Below, piece by piece: positions 1 to 8,597 of a DNA stretch of 64,000 nt (position 1 is its first letter; every line of letters begins with the position of its first letter). The position numbers and the translations under genes were made by a program. Origin of the DNA: Flavobacteriales bacterium UBA4422 (GTDB lineage Bacteria; Bacteroidota; Bacteroidia; Flavobacteriales_G; Salibacteraceae); assembly GCA_002389645.1 (NCBI GenBank), contig DGQE01000025.1:6200-70199 (forward strand). Direction: 5' to 3'. The notes beneath the pieces were generated by a model. The model saw only the letters and a program-made list of their open reading frames with translations, searched no databases and was not told where the DNA came from.

Positions 1-1
1 T

Positions 2-1432
2 TCTATTAGTGAAGGGCTTCATTTAATTGATGGCTCATTTCAAAACTCCTCTGGTTTAACGTTCACTTCTGATGCGTCTTCTCAAGGTCATGTCGCTAGA
101 GTGATTGCTGGAGATTTCACTGGAAGCAGTAGTCCGTTTACAATTGAACGCTTCAAAGCGGGAGGTGCATCTGGTTGGAATGATTTAGCCACTGCAGGCA
201 TAGCAACAACGATAGCAGATATTGAGAACGAAATATATATAAGTGGAGTTACTGGGGCTGGTGGTAATGCTGGTGGATTTATCAGCATGTATACATACGA
301 CAACGTTGCTGATGATTATACACCAGCTACAAATGTGACCAATCCAATGGGCTTAGGCCAAGGCTTTGAAACTTGGTTAGGAGATGACTTAACAACTTGG
401 AATGCCAAAGCATGGAATTTCACGGGCAGCACCATCAATATTGCTAGTTCGCCTATAAGTTTGGATGGAGCTGGCACTAGATGGAATCTTGTTGGTAACC
501 CTTTACCTTGTTTCTTGAACTTTACTGCAATAAACACAAACACACCTCAAATAGTCGGTGATGAATTTTGGTATTACGATGCAGATTCAGCCCAATACAA
601 CAGCAGAGGCGTTGGAGCATTCATTCCACCGGGCCAAGGGTTTTGGGTGAATGTGTCTTCAAGTACTACGATGACAATTAATCCCGCAACTGATATCTTC
701 TCAGATCGCAACACAAGTGAGTGGTTTAAGACTGCACCTAAGGAAGAATTTAAAGTTGAAGTAAAGAATAAGGATATTCCTTTTGGAAGTGCTGTGTTCT
801 TAAGAAAAGATGCCAGTGCATTTGCAGGAAAAGATGATATGGACTTAGCTCCGTTGAAAGTTCCAGATTCACGTGCTGTAAATATGTGGATGGATTACGT
901 TGGAGAAGAAAGCATGGTTAATTATGTTGATCCATCGGAAGAACACATAGAAATCCCATTGGTAATCGAAAGTGGAGTTCCTGGTGAGTTCATTATGAAT
1001 TTCAAAGGCCTCAATAAGTTTAATGAATACCAGTGTAAGAACTTGTTGAATCTTCAAACGAATGAGCAAATAGAAATTGTTTCTGGTGCTTCATACTCAT
1101 TTGAAGTAGGCGAAGATTTAAATCCACTTAACTTCAAACTGTTGCTGAGCAAGGCAGATTACGAAGATTGTTTAGCACCAACAGATTTTACCGACAACGA
1201 CATTCAAGTTTTTGCCACAGGAAAAACCATCATTGCGGACTTCTATTTGGATAAAACATCTGAGGCGAACATTGAAGTGTACAATATGCTGGGTCAACCT
1301 GTGTATGCAAACAAGGCAACGATTGGTTATTCTCGAGAAAGTATAAATTTGTCTGAAGTTCAAGCGGGAGTTTACTTTGTAAACATCAATATCAACGGAA
1401 CAAACCAGACTGAAAAAGTTATTCTGAAATAA
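2..1432 (+). CDS. T9SS type A sorting domain surface protein, 5' end cut by window
   Basis: The frame is open from the first base, so this is the C-terminal part (at least 476 residues) of a larger secreted protein. Its last ~75 residues have the features of a type A Por secretion C-terminal sorting domain: a beta-rich segment with 'IEVYNMLGQPVY', then 'SEVQAGVYFVNI' and a terminal 'EKVILK'. Such domains direct cargo through the type IX secretion system to the cell surface, where they are cleaved and the cargo anchored. The visible upstream part is Gly/Ser/Thr/Asn-rich with no catalytic motif I recognise; 'GTRWNLVGNPLPCFLNF' resembles segments common in large Bacteroidota surface proteins. 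The PID-CTERM gene follows after one base, suggesting cotranscription. The sorting domain is secure; the protein's function is unknown. Confidence 0.85.
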   Translation, partial: SISEGLHLIDGSFQNSSGLTFTSDASSQGHVARVIAGDFTGSSSPFTIERFKAGGASGWNDLATAGIATTIADIENEIYISGVTGAGGNAGGFISMYTYDNVADDYTPATNVTNPMGLGQGFETWLGDDLTTWNAKAWNFTGSTINIASSPISLDGAGTRWNLVGNPLPCFLNFTAINTNTPQIVGDEFWYYDADSAQYNSRGVGAFIPPGQGFWVNVSSSTTMTINPATDIFSDRNTSEWFKTAPKEEFKVEVKNKDIPFGSAVFLRKDASAFAGKDDMDLAPLKVPDSRAVNMWMDYVGEESMVNYVDPSEEHIEIPLVIESGVPGEFIMNFKGLNKFNEYQCKNLLNLQTNEQIEIVSGASYSFEVGEDLNPLNFKLLLSKADYEDCLAPTDFTDNDIQVFATGKTIIADFYLDKTSEANIEVYNMLGQPVYANKATIGYSRESINLSEVQAGVYFVNININGTNQTEKVILK

Positions 1433-1433
1433 G

Positions 1434-1655
1434 ATGAAGATTACGAAAACCCACATAAGCCTTTTGGCTATTGCAGCATTTGTGCTACTAAGTGAAGCAG
1501 TGTTTGCTCAACCAAGTGGTGGATCACCTGTAGGTGGTGGATCGCCAGGTTGCTGGCCACCTCCATGTATTCCTATTGATGGAGGTATGAGTTTTCTAGT
1601 AGCCTTGGGCGTAGCTTTTGGAAGCAAGAAACTTTTAGACATGCGCTCTAAGTAA
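1434..1655 (+). CDS. Small PID-CTERM sorting-signal protein, probable exosortase substrate
   Basis: This 73-residue protein has a signal peptide (residues 1-25, ending VFA before Q26), a Gly/Ser/Pro-rich stretch with two cysteines (C40, C45), then PIDGG at 47-51, a short hydrophobic helix (about 52-62) and a basic tail (KK, R, K). This tripartite C-terminus is the layout of exosortase/sortase recognition signals, and the PID-G-G motif matches what is known in Bacteroidota as PID-CTERM. If cleavage occurs near the motif, the mature product is only about 25 residues, so it may be a peptide, a structural tag or a carrier. It lies 13 bases upstream of an exosortase gene, its likely processing enzyme. 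The substrate role is inferred from motif and adjacency. Confidence 0.8.
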   Translation: MKITKTHISLLAIAAFVLLSEAVFAQPSGGSPVGGGSPGCWPPPCIPIDGGMSFLVALGVAFGSKKLLDMRSK

Positions 1656-1668
1656 GATCAGGCAAACA

Positions 1669-2223
1669 ATGATCTCAAAATATTGGAATGATCCTTTATA
1701 CCGCTTTCTTCTGAAAGCGGTTTTTCTTTTTATAGCCTGGTACTTTATCTATGATCTTTGGCTTCATCCAGCTGAAGGTCTAGATATGATCGTAATCAAA
1801 AGTCTAGAGCAAGCATCCTACGTGATTCTTGAAACATTGGGTTATGTAACCTTAGAGGCAAGTCACGTAGAAAACATTCGAACGATTGGCATTGATGGAA
1901 CACACGGTTTATGGATCGGAGATCCATGCAATGGCTTAACGTTATTCGCGCTTTTCACAGGCTTCATCATTGCTTATCCTGGTCCGCTTAAAAAGAAGCT
2001 GTGGTATATTCCAATAGGCATCATTGCCATTCACATTATCAATATCGTTCGCATAGTAGCGCTTTCACTGATCGTTTACTATTTCCCAGATCCAGAAGTG
2101 TTAGATTTTAATCACACCTACACTTTTACCTTATTGGTATACGGCTTCGTGTTTTTGCTTTGGTACGTGTGGGCCATCAAGCTGTCAGGTATTGACTCAA
2201 TGAAAGCATCAAAAAATGAGTGA
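1669..2223 (+). CDS. Exosortase/archaeosortase family transpeptidase (short Bacteroidota type)
   Basis: This is a 184-residue polytopic membrane protein with the exosortase catalytic triad: C87 in 'GDPCNGL', R128 in 'INIVRIVAL' and H149 in 'DFNHTYTF', each beside a membrane segment. Exosortases cleave the C-terminal signal of exported proteins at the membrane and are thought to transfer them to an envelope acceptor. It is much shorter than proteobacterial EpsH-type enzymes, as are the Bacteroidota forms (XrtF and XrtX classes); I cannot separate these classes without profile models. The gene directly upstream encodes a PID-CTERM protein, and an overlapping downstream gene encodes a membrane protein, the usual dedicated cluster. 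The family call is strong; the subtype is uncertain. Confidence 0.9.
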   Translation: MISKYWNDPLYRFLLKAVFLFIAWYFIYDLWLHPAEGLDMIVIKSLEQASYVILETLGYVTLEASHVENIRTIGIDGTHGLWIGDPCNGLTLFALFTGFIIAYPGPLKKKLWYIPIGIIAIHIINIVRIVALSLIVYYFPDPEVLDFNHTYTFTLLVYGFVFLLWYVWAIKLSGIDSMKASKNE

Positions 2224-2686
2224 TTCACTTAAAAAAAGACTCTGGATTGCATTGTCCGTTGCGGTAGTTGTATTCATTGGCTTTTTCAGAGAGTTCATTT
2301 TCACGCACATCAACGAACAGCTTTTCGCATTGTGGTATGATGAACCTTCGCGTGCTTCTGACAAGATTCCCTTCTTGAAATCAGTTGATTACTACACGCT
2401 TTATTACAGCAAGTGGGTTTTAACCGCTCTGTTTTCAATGCTCTTTTACAGTTTGACCATCGGATTGTTGAAGGTGGTATTCGGCAAAACATTTTGGAAA
2501 GAGACAGCTATTATTTACTCTGTATTGATCGCATGTTCTATAACCGTCATAGCGTATGGATATTTGAGCAATTCATTGGAAGAAAGTTATCTGCTAGCGC
2601 GACTTTTCATGGGTGTTGCGCAATCACCATTGGTATTGATGGTGATGATTCCAGGAATTTGGCTGAGAAAAAGGACGACTGAATAA
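2216..2686 (+). CDS. Exosortase-associated integral membrane protein
   Basis: This 156-residue protein has about four predicted membrane helices (near residues 9-27, 65-90, 96-117 and 130-150) and a hydrophilic extracytoplasmic-looking stretch at about 30-62 ('LWYDEPSRASDKIPFLKS'). The gene overlaps the exosortase gene by 8 bases, implying translational coupling and a shared role. I see no enzymatic motif. Small membrane proteins next to Bacteroidota exosortases are known (for example the XrtF- and XrtX-associated proteins), so it may be an accessory subunit or acceptor-handling partner; that role is inferred from position only. Confidence 0.65.
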   Translation: MSDSLKKRLWIALSVAVVVFIGFFREFIFTHINEQLFALWYDEPSRASDKIPFLKSVDYYTLYYSKWVLTALFSMLFYSLTIGLLKVVFGKTFWKETAIIYSVLIACSITVIAYGYLSNSLEESYLLARLFMGVAQSPLVLMVMIPGIWLRKRTTE

Positions 2687-2796
2687 ATACTGCGTTAACA
2701 TATTTTTTAATGCAATACCCCAAATAGACCGTTCAACAAATTTGATGACACATAAAGCGATGAAAGTTTGTTTCTTCGCCAAGCAATTAGAATATC

Positions 2797-4374
2797 ATGA
2801 ACTACATTATATATAGCATTATTCTCATCGGTTATTCAGTAGGTTTTTACCTCCTTTTTCCGAAAGCGGGCAGAAAAGCTTGGGAAGGTGCTGTTCCAGT
2901 CTACAATTTTTTCATCCTTACCCGCATCATTAAAAAACCATGGTGGTGGATGTTGCTTCTCATATTTCCAGGAGTGAATTTTTTAATGCTGATGGTATTC
3001 AATTCCATACTAGCTTCCCATTTCGGCAAGATAGAAAGAGGATCACAGGCTTTGGCCATCTTTTTGCCGTTCATCGCTTTCCCTTTATGGGGAAAATCTG
3101 ACATTAAGTATTACGGTCCAATTGATCGATCGAAGCACCCAAAATCTTGGTTGGCTGAATGGGGCGATGCCATTGTATTTGCCGTAGTCGCAGCAAGCAT
3201 CATCCGAACATATTTCTTAGAAGCATTTACCATTCCAACGAGTTCGATGGAAAAGACCTTGCTTATTGGCGACTATCTATTTGTAAGTAAAATGGCCTAC
3301 GGTCCGAAAGTGCCACAAACACCTTTGAGCTTTCCTTTTGCGCACCACAGTTTGCCAGGAACGGTAACTCCAAGTTATTTGGATTGGATGAGCCTACCCT
3401 ACTATCGCCTGCCTGGTTTTGGTGATGTGGAGCGTAACGATATTGTTGTATTCAATTATCCAGAAGGCGACACCGTTTTAATTCAGTATCAAAGTGAACG
3501 AAGCTATAATCAAGTGGTGCGCGATGAAATGTATCGTTTGAAGCAAAACGACATCATGCGAGGCGAAGCTTTGAAAAACGATGACTATTACAATAAGTTA
3601 TCGCGCAAACTGATCAAGAAAAACATGGACTACACCGTGCGTCCAGTAGATAAAAGAGAGCATTACATCAAGCGATGTGTGGCGGTGCCTGGAGATGAAA
3701 TCTTTGTTGAGCACGCCAAACTCCACATCAATGGAGAGACGGCTTATATCCCCCCACAATTTCAATACCGATATCAGATAGAAACAAAGAGCTTTTTGAA
3801 TAAGAAGATCTTGAAAGAGAAGCTTAATGTCAACTATCAAGACATTCGAACCTCTCAAACGGAGAATGGCTATTCTTATTTCTTGCCATTAACATTGGAT
3901 GCTGCAGAGCAAATGGAGTCATTTGACGCTGTAAAAAGCCTAACACTGGATGCTTCTCCAAGAGGTGCAAGTCCAATATTCCACATCTTCCCTAACTCTC
4001 CGCAATACGATTGGTCTGAAGATTATTGGGGTCCATTGACTGTTCCAGAAAAAGGAACCTCAGTTGAGTTGAATCTTAAAAACCTTCCGTTCTATGAGCG
4101 TATCATCCATGTGTACGAGCATCATGATCTGCAGGTAAAAGACGGTGTTATATATATTGACGGATCAGCAGTGACTTCTTACACGTTTGAGTTGAACTAC
4201 TATTTCATGATGGGAGACAATAGGCATAATTCTGCCGATTCTCGTTTTTGGGGATTCGTGCCTGAAGATCACATTGTTGGCAAGGCTGCGTTCATTTGGT
4301 TATCGATTGATCCTGAACTGAGCCTCTCTGAGGGAAAGATTCGATTCTCTAGAATGTTCTCAATACCTGAATAG
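2797..4374 (+). CDS. lepB: Signal peptidase I, large Bacteroidota form
   Basis: Membrane-bound signal peptidase I, which releases exported proteins by cutting signal peptides at the outer face of the inner membrane. The N-terminus carries several hydrophobic segments (about residues 1-20, 48-70 and 84-97), and a further anchor near 125-140 leads into 'IPTSSMEKTL', where S150 is the expected nucleophile. K292 in 'YIKRCVAVPGD' is the expected general base, and 'MMGDNRHNSADSRFWG' near 471-486 is the conserved C-terminal box. At 525 residues it is far longer than E. coli LepB (324): Ser and Lys are 142 residues apart rather than about 55, with a charged insertion at 225-290. A WbqC-like gene follows after one base. 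Confidence 0.93.
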   Translation: MNYIIYSIILIGYSVGFYLLFPKAGRKAWEGAVPVYNFFILTRIIKKPWWWMLLLIFPGVNFLMLMVFNSILASHFGKIERGSQALAIFLPFIAFPLWGKSDIKYYGPIDRSKHPKSWLAEWGDAIVFAVVAASIIRTYFLEAFTIPTSSMEKTLLIGDYLFVSKMAYGPKVPQTPLSFPFAHHSLPGTVTPSYLDWMSLPYYRLPGFGDVERNDIVVFNYPEGDTVLIQYQSERSYNQVVRDEMYRLKQNDIMRGEALKNDDYYNKLSRKLIKKNMDYTVRPVDKREHYIKRCVAVPGDEIFVEHAKLHINGETAYIPPQFQYRYQIETKSFLNKKILKEKLNVNYQDIRTSQTENGYSYFLPLTLDAAEQMESFDAVKSLTLDASPRGASPIFHIFPNSPQYDWSEDYWGPLTVPEKGTSVELNLKNLPFYERIIHVYEHHDLQVKDGVIYIDGSAVTSYTFELNYYFMMGDNRHNSADSRFWGFVPEDHIVGKAAFIWLSIDPELSLSEGKIRFSRMFSIPE

Positions 4375-4375
4375 A

Positions 4376-4960
4376 ATGCCTAACGCTATATTTCCTGTTT
4401 TCTATGCTGGGAATATTGCCTACTACCGAGCGCTGCTGCAATCTGACGTTTGTTTTGAGCTGTTTGAGCATTTCCCTAAACAAACGTTTAGATCGAGAAT
4501 GCACATCATTGGGCCCAATGGTCTGCAGTTACTGACTATACCAACCGTAAAAACGGGAGATAAAAGGTTAACCAAAGATGTTCAAATCAGCTATGCTGAA
4601 AATTGGCAAAAAGACCATTGGAAAAGTTTGGAAGCAGCGTACAGAAGATCGCCTTATTTCGAATTTTACGAGCATCACTTTCGTCCATTTTACAAGGAGA
4701 AAAAGGAATCTCTAGTCGAGTTCAACTTAGCTCTGCACGAAACGATTCTAAAGATCATCTCCTTGGAACTCCCCTATTCATTGAGTGAATCATATACCTC
4801 TTATGAAGAAGATTTTAGAAGTATTTCATTTGATTTGACCGAGAACGAAACAAAGCCATACACGCAAGTATTCAACGACCGTCATGCCTTTGAGCCTAAT
4901 CTGAGTATCCTTGATGCCATTTTCAATTTAGGTCCGCAAACAACGATGCTTCTGAAATAA
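4376..4960 (+). CDS. WbqC-like family protein
   Basis: This 194-residue protein resembles the WbqC-like family, found in O-antigen and other glycan loci as well as elsewhere in Bacteroidota. Recognisable pieces are the N-terminal 'PVFYAGNIAYYRALL', 'FRSRMHIIGPNGLQLLTIP' and 'NWQKDHWKSLEAAYRRSPYF', an aromatic-rich core typical of the family. The biochemical activity is not firmly established; a role in nucleotide-sugar or glycan modification is the usual suggestion. It begins one base after lepB and so is probably in its operon; the pairing with lepB is one I remember from other Bacteroidota. Confident on family, not on function. Confidence 0.75.
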   Translation: MPNAIFPVFYAGNIAYYRALLQSDVCFELFEHFPKQTFRSRMHIIGPNGLQLLTIPTVKTGDKRLTKDVQISYAENWQKDHWKSLEAAYRRSPYFEFYEHHFRPFYKEKKESLVEFNLALHETILKIISLELPYSLSESYTSYEEDFRSISFDLTENETKPYTQVFNDRHAFEPNLSILDAIFNLGPQTTMLLK

Positions 4961-5392
4961 TTAGAAGATAAAAGGTACTAAAGCCTTGGTTCTTTTCATG
5001 TATTCTGCATAACTAGGATACTTCTCTCTCATCATCGATTCCTCATATTTCAGCTTAACCACTTGGTTCGTTATTAGAACTGAGAAAAGCACTCCACTCG
5101 TCACATCCAATCGATCTATTGTCAGTGCAGCAGCTATGATTAGAATTGATGAATACATCGGATGTCTGATGAACGCATAAGGACCACGTTCTATCAACTC
5201 ACCATCATGTCGCGGTTCGGGAAATACACTTACTCGCAGCGGATTCATGACCAAAATAGCCCAAGCAGCAAGTGCAATACCAATCAATTCTAGTGCTTGC
5301 AACCAAAAAACAGCGGCAATCAGCGGACCAGAAATGGCGTACAGCAATATGGCTGTAAACTGAATAACCACTAAAATTCGGGACTTCGTCAT
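4961..5392 (-). CDS. Isoprenylcysteine carboxylmethyltransferase-like membrane protein
   Basis: A ~143-residue membrane protein with hydrophobic segments through the first ~75 residues, then 'ELIERGPYAFIRHPMYSS' and a C-terminal 'KYEESMMREKYPSYAEYMK'. The (R/G)PYxxxRHPMY signature and the E-E...Y-xxY tail mark the ICMT/PEMT-like methyltransferase superfamily, which uses SAM at a membrane interface; the bacterial substrate is generally unknown. I place the start at the ATG at 5392 because the longer open frame would run into the oppositely oriented aminotransferase gene. A second family member lies at 15102-15590. The gene ends exactly where the WbqC-like gene ends (convergent). Confidence 0.75.
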   Translation of the reverse strand: MTKSRILVVIQFTAILLYAISGPLIAAVFWLQALELIGIALAAWAILVMNPLRVSVFPEPRHDGELIERGPYAFIRHPMYSSILIIAAALTIDRLDVTSGVLFSVLITNQVVKLKYEESMMREKYPSYAEYMKRTKALVPFIF

Positions 5393-5430
5393 TGAAGGGT
5401 TTTTCTTAATTTGCCGCAAACCTACACGCT

Positions 5431-6714
5431 TTGAAGAACAGAAGATCATTTATCAAAAAAGTATCAGCGTTGAGTGCTGGATTTTGGGCTTGGCCATTAA
5501 TCGATCAAGGATTTGCCACTGAGATGAAGAATATTCTAGCTCCACTTGGACATCCAACGCCCAATGAGTTGGCAAACAACGAAGACTTTTGGAGTTGGGT
5601 GCGGCACAGCTATACCTCATCTTCCAACCTGATCAATCTTAACAATGGTGGTGTTTCGCCTCACCCAAAGGTGGTGCAAGATGCAGTAGAGCGATTTACG
5701 TCATTGAGCAATGAAGCTCCCTCTTATTACATGTGGCGCGTGTTCGAAAAAGGACGAGAAACCATCCGCGAAAAATTAGCCGAATTGGCTGGAGTGAGTC
5801 CAGAAGAAATTGCAATTAACCGAAATACTACCGAATCTCTTGACACGATCATTTTCGGATTGGACATGAATAAAGGAGATGAATTTGTTACCAGCAATTT
5901 CATTTATCCCAACATGAACCAGGCTTGGATGCAGCGAGAAATGCGCGAAGGTTTGGTGAGAAAAGTGGCGAAAATCCCTATGCCGTCAACCGATACCGCG
6001 GCCATTGTAAAAGCATACACCGATCAATTCACCTCAAAAACGAAAGTGGTTTTGATAGAGCACGTGGTGAACTGGACCGGGCAAGTATTGCCAGTTGCTG
6101 CCATTGCAACCGAAGCAAAGAAGCGAGGCATCTTAGTGATGGTTGATGGCGCGCATAGTTTTGCTCATCTCATTTTCCAGATTCCTGATTTAAATTGCGA
6201 TTACTTCGGAACCAGTCTGCATAAATGGCTGTGCGCTCCATTTGGAACGGGAATGCTCTACATGAAAAAAGAACACATCGCAAAGCACTGGGCATTGTTT
6301 CCCGGTCCTGACCCCAAGAGCGATGATATTCGAAAATTCGAGAACCAAGGCACGCGGGATGTTCCTGCTGAATTGGCCATCGGTCAGGCAATAGACTTTC
6401 ACTTGAGTGTTGGAGCAGAACGCAAATTTGAGCGCCTGCACTACCTCAAGCAATATTGGGTTGAACGCGTGAAAGACATTCCAGGAATCAGCTTTTACTG
6501 TCCTGAAGACCCAGCGTTCAGTGGAGCATTGACCACCTTTGGTATGGAAGGCATGACTGGATCAGAAATCCACAACTTTTTGTGGTCTGAAAGCAGAATT
6601 CATACCACTCCAATTACCCATGAGGGAATTGATGGAGTGCGGATTACACCAAACATTTATACCGCTCTTTCTGACTTAGACAAGCTCGTTGCTACCATTC
6701 GCAAAATGAAATAA
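5431..6714 (+). CDS. Class V aminotransferase-fold PLP enzyme with Tat-type signal
   Basis: A fold-type I PLP enzyme of the class V aminotransferase family, close to isopenicillin N epimerase-like and cysteine desulfurase-like proteins. D239 in 'VMVDGAHS' should contact the pyridine nitrogen and K265 in 'GTSLHKWLCAP' should form the internal aldimine; 'NRNTTESLDT' at 130-139 is the phosphate-binding region. The N-terminus 'NRRSFIKKVSALSAG' is a good twin-arginine signal, so the folded holoenzyme is probably exported. The start codon is TTG at 5431, chosen because it gives an intact RR signal. The substrate cannot be predicted from sequence. Divergent from the methyltransferase-like gene at 4961-5392. 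Confidence 0.85.
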   Translation: MKNRRSFIKKVSALSAGFWAWPLIDQGFATEMKNILAPLGHPTPNELANNEDFWSWVRHSYTSSSNLINLNNGGVSPHPKVVQDAVERFTSLSNEAPSYYMWRVFEKGRETIREKLAELAGVSPEEIAINRNTTESLDTIIFGLDMNKGDEFVTSNFIYPNMNQAWMQREMREGLVRKVAKIPMPSTDTAAIVKAYTDQFTSKTKVVLIEHVVNWTGQVLPVAAIATEAKKRGILVMVDGAHSFAHLIFQIPDLNCDYFGTSLHKWLCAPFGTGMLYMKKEHIAKHWALFPGPDPKSDDIRKFENQGTRDVPAELAIGQAIDFHLSVGAERKFERLHYLKQYWVERVKDIPGISFYCPEDPAFSGALTTFGMEGMTGSEIHNFLWSESRIHTTPITHEGIDGVRITPNIYTALSDLDKLVATIRKMK

Positions 6715-6828
6715 GCGATTCGGTCGAAATGTTGGGCTGAATCGTCCGATTTTAAGATTGAAATACAGTAATTTGAACAACTTTAAAGCAGAATGCATTT
6801 TGGCATTCCTATAAACACGAAAAGCTAA

Positions 6829-8463
6829 ATGGCCACAAAAAAGCAAGACTTAGATTTCAATAAGAACGAAGATGAAATGAAGCAACTTATCTCTCAAATG
6901 AAGAGAAGGTTGGAAAAAGTATATCTGGGTGGAGGTCAGAAAAGAATTGACAAGCAGCACGCAAGCGGCAAAATGACTGCTCGGGAGCGAGTAAAAGCTC
7001 TTTTAGATGCTGACAAGCCTCAAATTGAAGTTGGAGCTTTTGCTGGTGAAGGCATGTATGCCGAATATGGCGGATGCCCAAGTGGTGGCGTGGTCGTTTA
7101 TTTAGGTTATGTGCAAGGGAAAATCTGCATCGTAGTGGCGAATGACGCCACTGTAAAAGCCGGAGCGTGGTTTCCTATTACAGGTAAAAAGAATTTGCGA
7201 GCGCAAGAAATTGCAATGGACAATTACATTCCAATCATCTACTTGGTAGACAGCGCAGGTGTTTTCTTGCCGATGCAGGATGAAATATTTCCAGACAAAG
7301 AGCACTTCGGCCGCATTTTCAGAAACAACGCTGTGATGAGCAGCAAAGGAATCAATCAGATTTCAGCCATCATGGGAAGCTGTGTTGCTGGGGGAGCTTA
7401 CCTGCCTATTATGAGCGATGAAGCCATGATTGTTGAAGGAACCGGAAGCATCTTCCTCGCTGGATCTTACTTGGTAAGGGCGGCCATTGGAGAAGATGTA
7501 GACAACGAAACACTTGGAGGAGCTACCACGCATTGCGAAATTTCAGGAGTTACCGATTACAAATGCAAAGACGATGCAGACGCTATTGCACGCATTCAAA
7601 GCATCATGGATAAAACGGGCGGGAAACTGCGTGTTCCTTTTGATCGAAAAGAAGCCAAAAAGCCGAAGTTAGATCCAAAAGACATCTACGGCATTTTTAG
7701 CAGTAAAACCTATGATACACGAGAAATCATCAAGCGACTGGTTGACGATTCTGAATTTGAAGAATACAAAGAGCTTTACGGTCAGTCGATCGTAACGGGC
7801 TCTGCGCGCATTGATGGTTGGGCTGTAGGCATTGTAGCTAATCAGCGTAATGTGGTAAAAAGCAAAAAAGGCGAAATGCAATTTGGTGGAGTGATTTACT
7901 CAGACAGTGCTGACAAAGCTGCTCGGTTCATCATGAACTGCAACCAAAAGAATATTCCTTTAGTATTCCTTCAAGACGTGACCGGATTCATGGTTGGATC
8001 GCGATCAGAGCAAGGTGGAATTATTAAAGATGGCGCTAAGATGGTGAATGCGATGAGCAACTCGGTTGTTCCAAAATTCACCTTTATCATGGGTAACAGC
8101 TATGGCGCAGGAAACTACGCCATGTGTGGTAAAGCCTACGATCCGCGATTAATTTATGCCTGGCCAAGTGCCAATCTTGCAGTAATGAGCGGTAAATCTG
8201 CTGCGAATACACTCTTACAAATTGAAATTGCTTCGTTAAAGTCAAAAGGCGAAGAGATTACTGACGAAAAGAAAAAAGAATTGCTCGATAGAATTACCAA
8301 GCGCTATGAAGAGCAAACCTCACCTTACTATGCGGCTGCAAGATTATGGGTTGATGGCATCATCGATCCGTTGGACACGCGCATGATCATCAGTACCGGT
8401 ATTGACATGGCAAGTCATGAACAGAATATAAAACCTTACAATGTAGGTGTGATTCAAACTTGA
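6829..8463 (+). CDS. Acyl-CoA carboxylase beta (carboxyltransferase) subunit
   Basis: A 544-residue carboxyltransferase that moves the carboxyl group from carboxybiotin to an acyl-CoA. The N-terminal 'HASGKMTARERV' is the family hallmark; the two crotonase-like halves contain 'IMGSCVAGGAYLPIMSDE' (N-domain) and 'GNSYGAGNYAMCGKAYDPR' (C-domain oxyanion-hole region). Length and motifs fit the methylcrotonyl-CoA, propionyl-CoA or geranyl-CoA carboxylase group; I cannot choose between substrates. No biotin carboxylase or biotin carrier gene is adjacent, so the alpha subunit must be encoded elsewhere. The gene stands alone, with a 114-base upstream gap and a 134-base downstream gap. Confidence 0.9.
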   Translation: MATKKQDLDFNKNEDEMKQLISQMKRRLEKVYLGGGQKRIDKQHASGKMTARERVKALLDADKPQIEVGAFAGEGMYAEYGGCPSGGVVVYLGYVQGKICIVVANDATVKAGAWFPITGKKNLRAQEIAMDNYIPIIYLVDSAGVFLPMQDEIFPDKEHFGRIFRNNAVMSSKGINQISAIMGSCVAGGAYLPIMSDEAMIVEGTGSIFLAGSYLVRAAIGEDVDNETLGGATTHCEISGVTDYKCKDDADAIARIQSIMDKTGGKLRVPFDRKEAKKPKLDPKDIYGIFSSKTYDTREIIKRLVDDSEFEEYKELYGQSIVTGSARIDGWAVGIVANQRNVVKSKKGEMQFGGVIYSDSADKAARFIMNCNQKNIPLVFLQDVTGFMVGSRSEQGGIIKDGAKMVNAMSNSVVPKFTFIMGNSYGAGNYAMCGKAYDPRLIYAWPSANLAVMSGKSAANTLLQIEIASLKSKGEEITDEKKKELLDRITKRYEEQTSPYYAAARLWVDGIIDPLDTRMIISTGIDMASHEQNIKPYNVGVIQT

Positions 8464-8597
8464 TTAGAATCCTGTTATAATCATGAATTCAGCTGATCAA
8501 TATCAAGCTGAACACCATCAAAAGGTCTGATTAAAACATGTTCATTCCGTATCTTCACACTATGGTGAGAAGCTTTACAAATTCAGATATGTTCTTT

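Noticed and set aside
2310..2492. Open frame on the minus strand inside the exosortase-associated gene
   Set aside because: It is the shadow of a coding region with low-complexity, arginine-rich translation and no family resemblance.
2691..2714. Hairpin TGCGTTAA/TTAATGCA downstream of the exosortase cluster
   Set aside because: The stem is AT-rich with a wobble and no T-tract follows the 3' arm, so it is not called a terminator.
6717..6743. GATTCGG/CTGAATC stem after the aminotransferase gene
   Set aside because: Contains a G-U pair, a long loop and only four T after a gap; too weak for a terminator call.
8488..8512. Inverted repeat TTCAGCT/AGCTGAA after the carboxylase gene
   Set aside because: A 7-base stem with a bulge and no T-run; could be chance in a 134-base gap.
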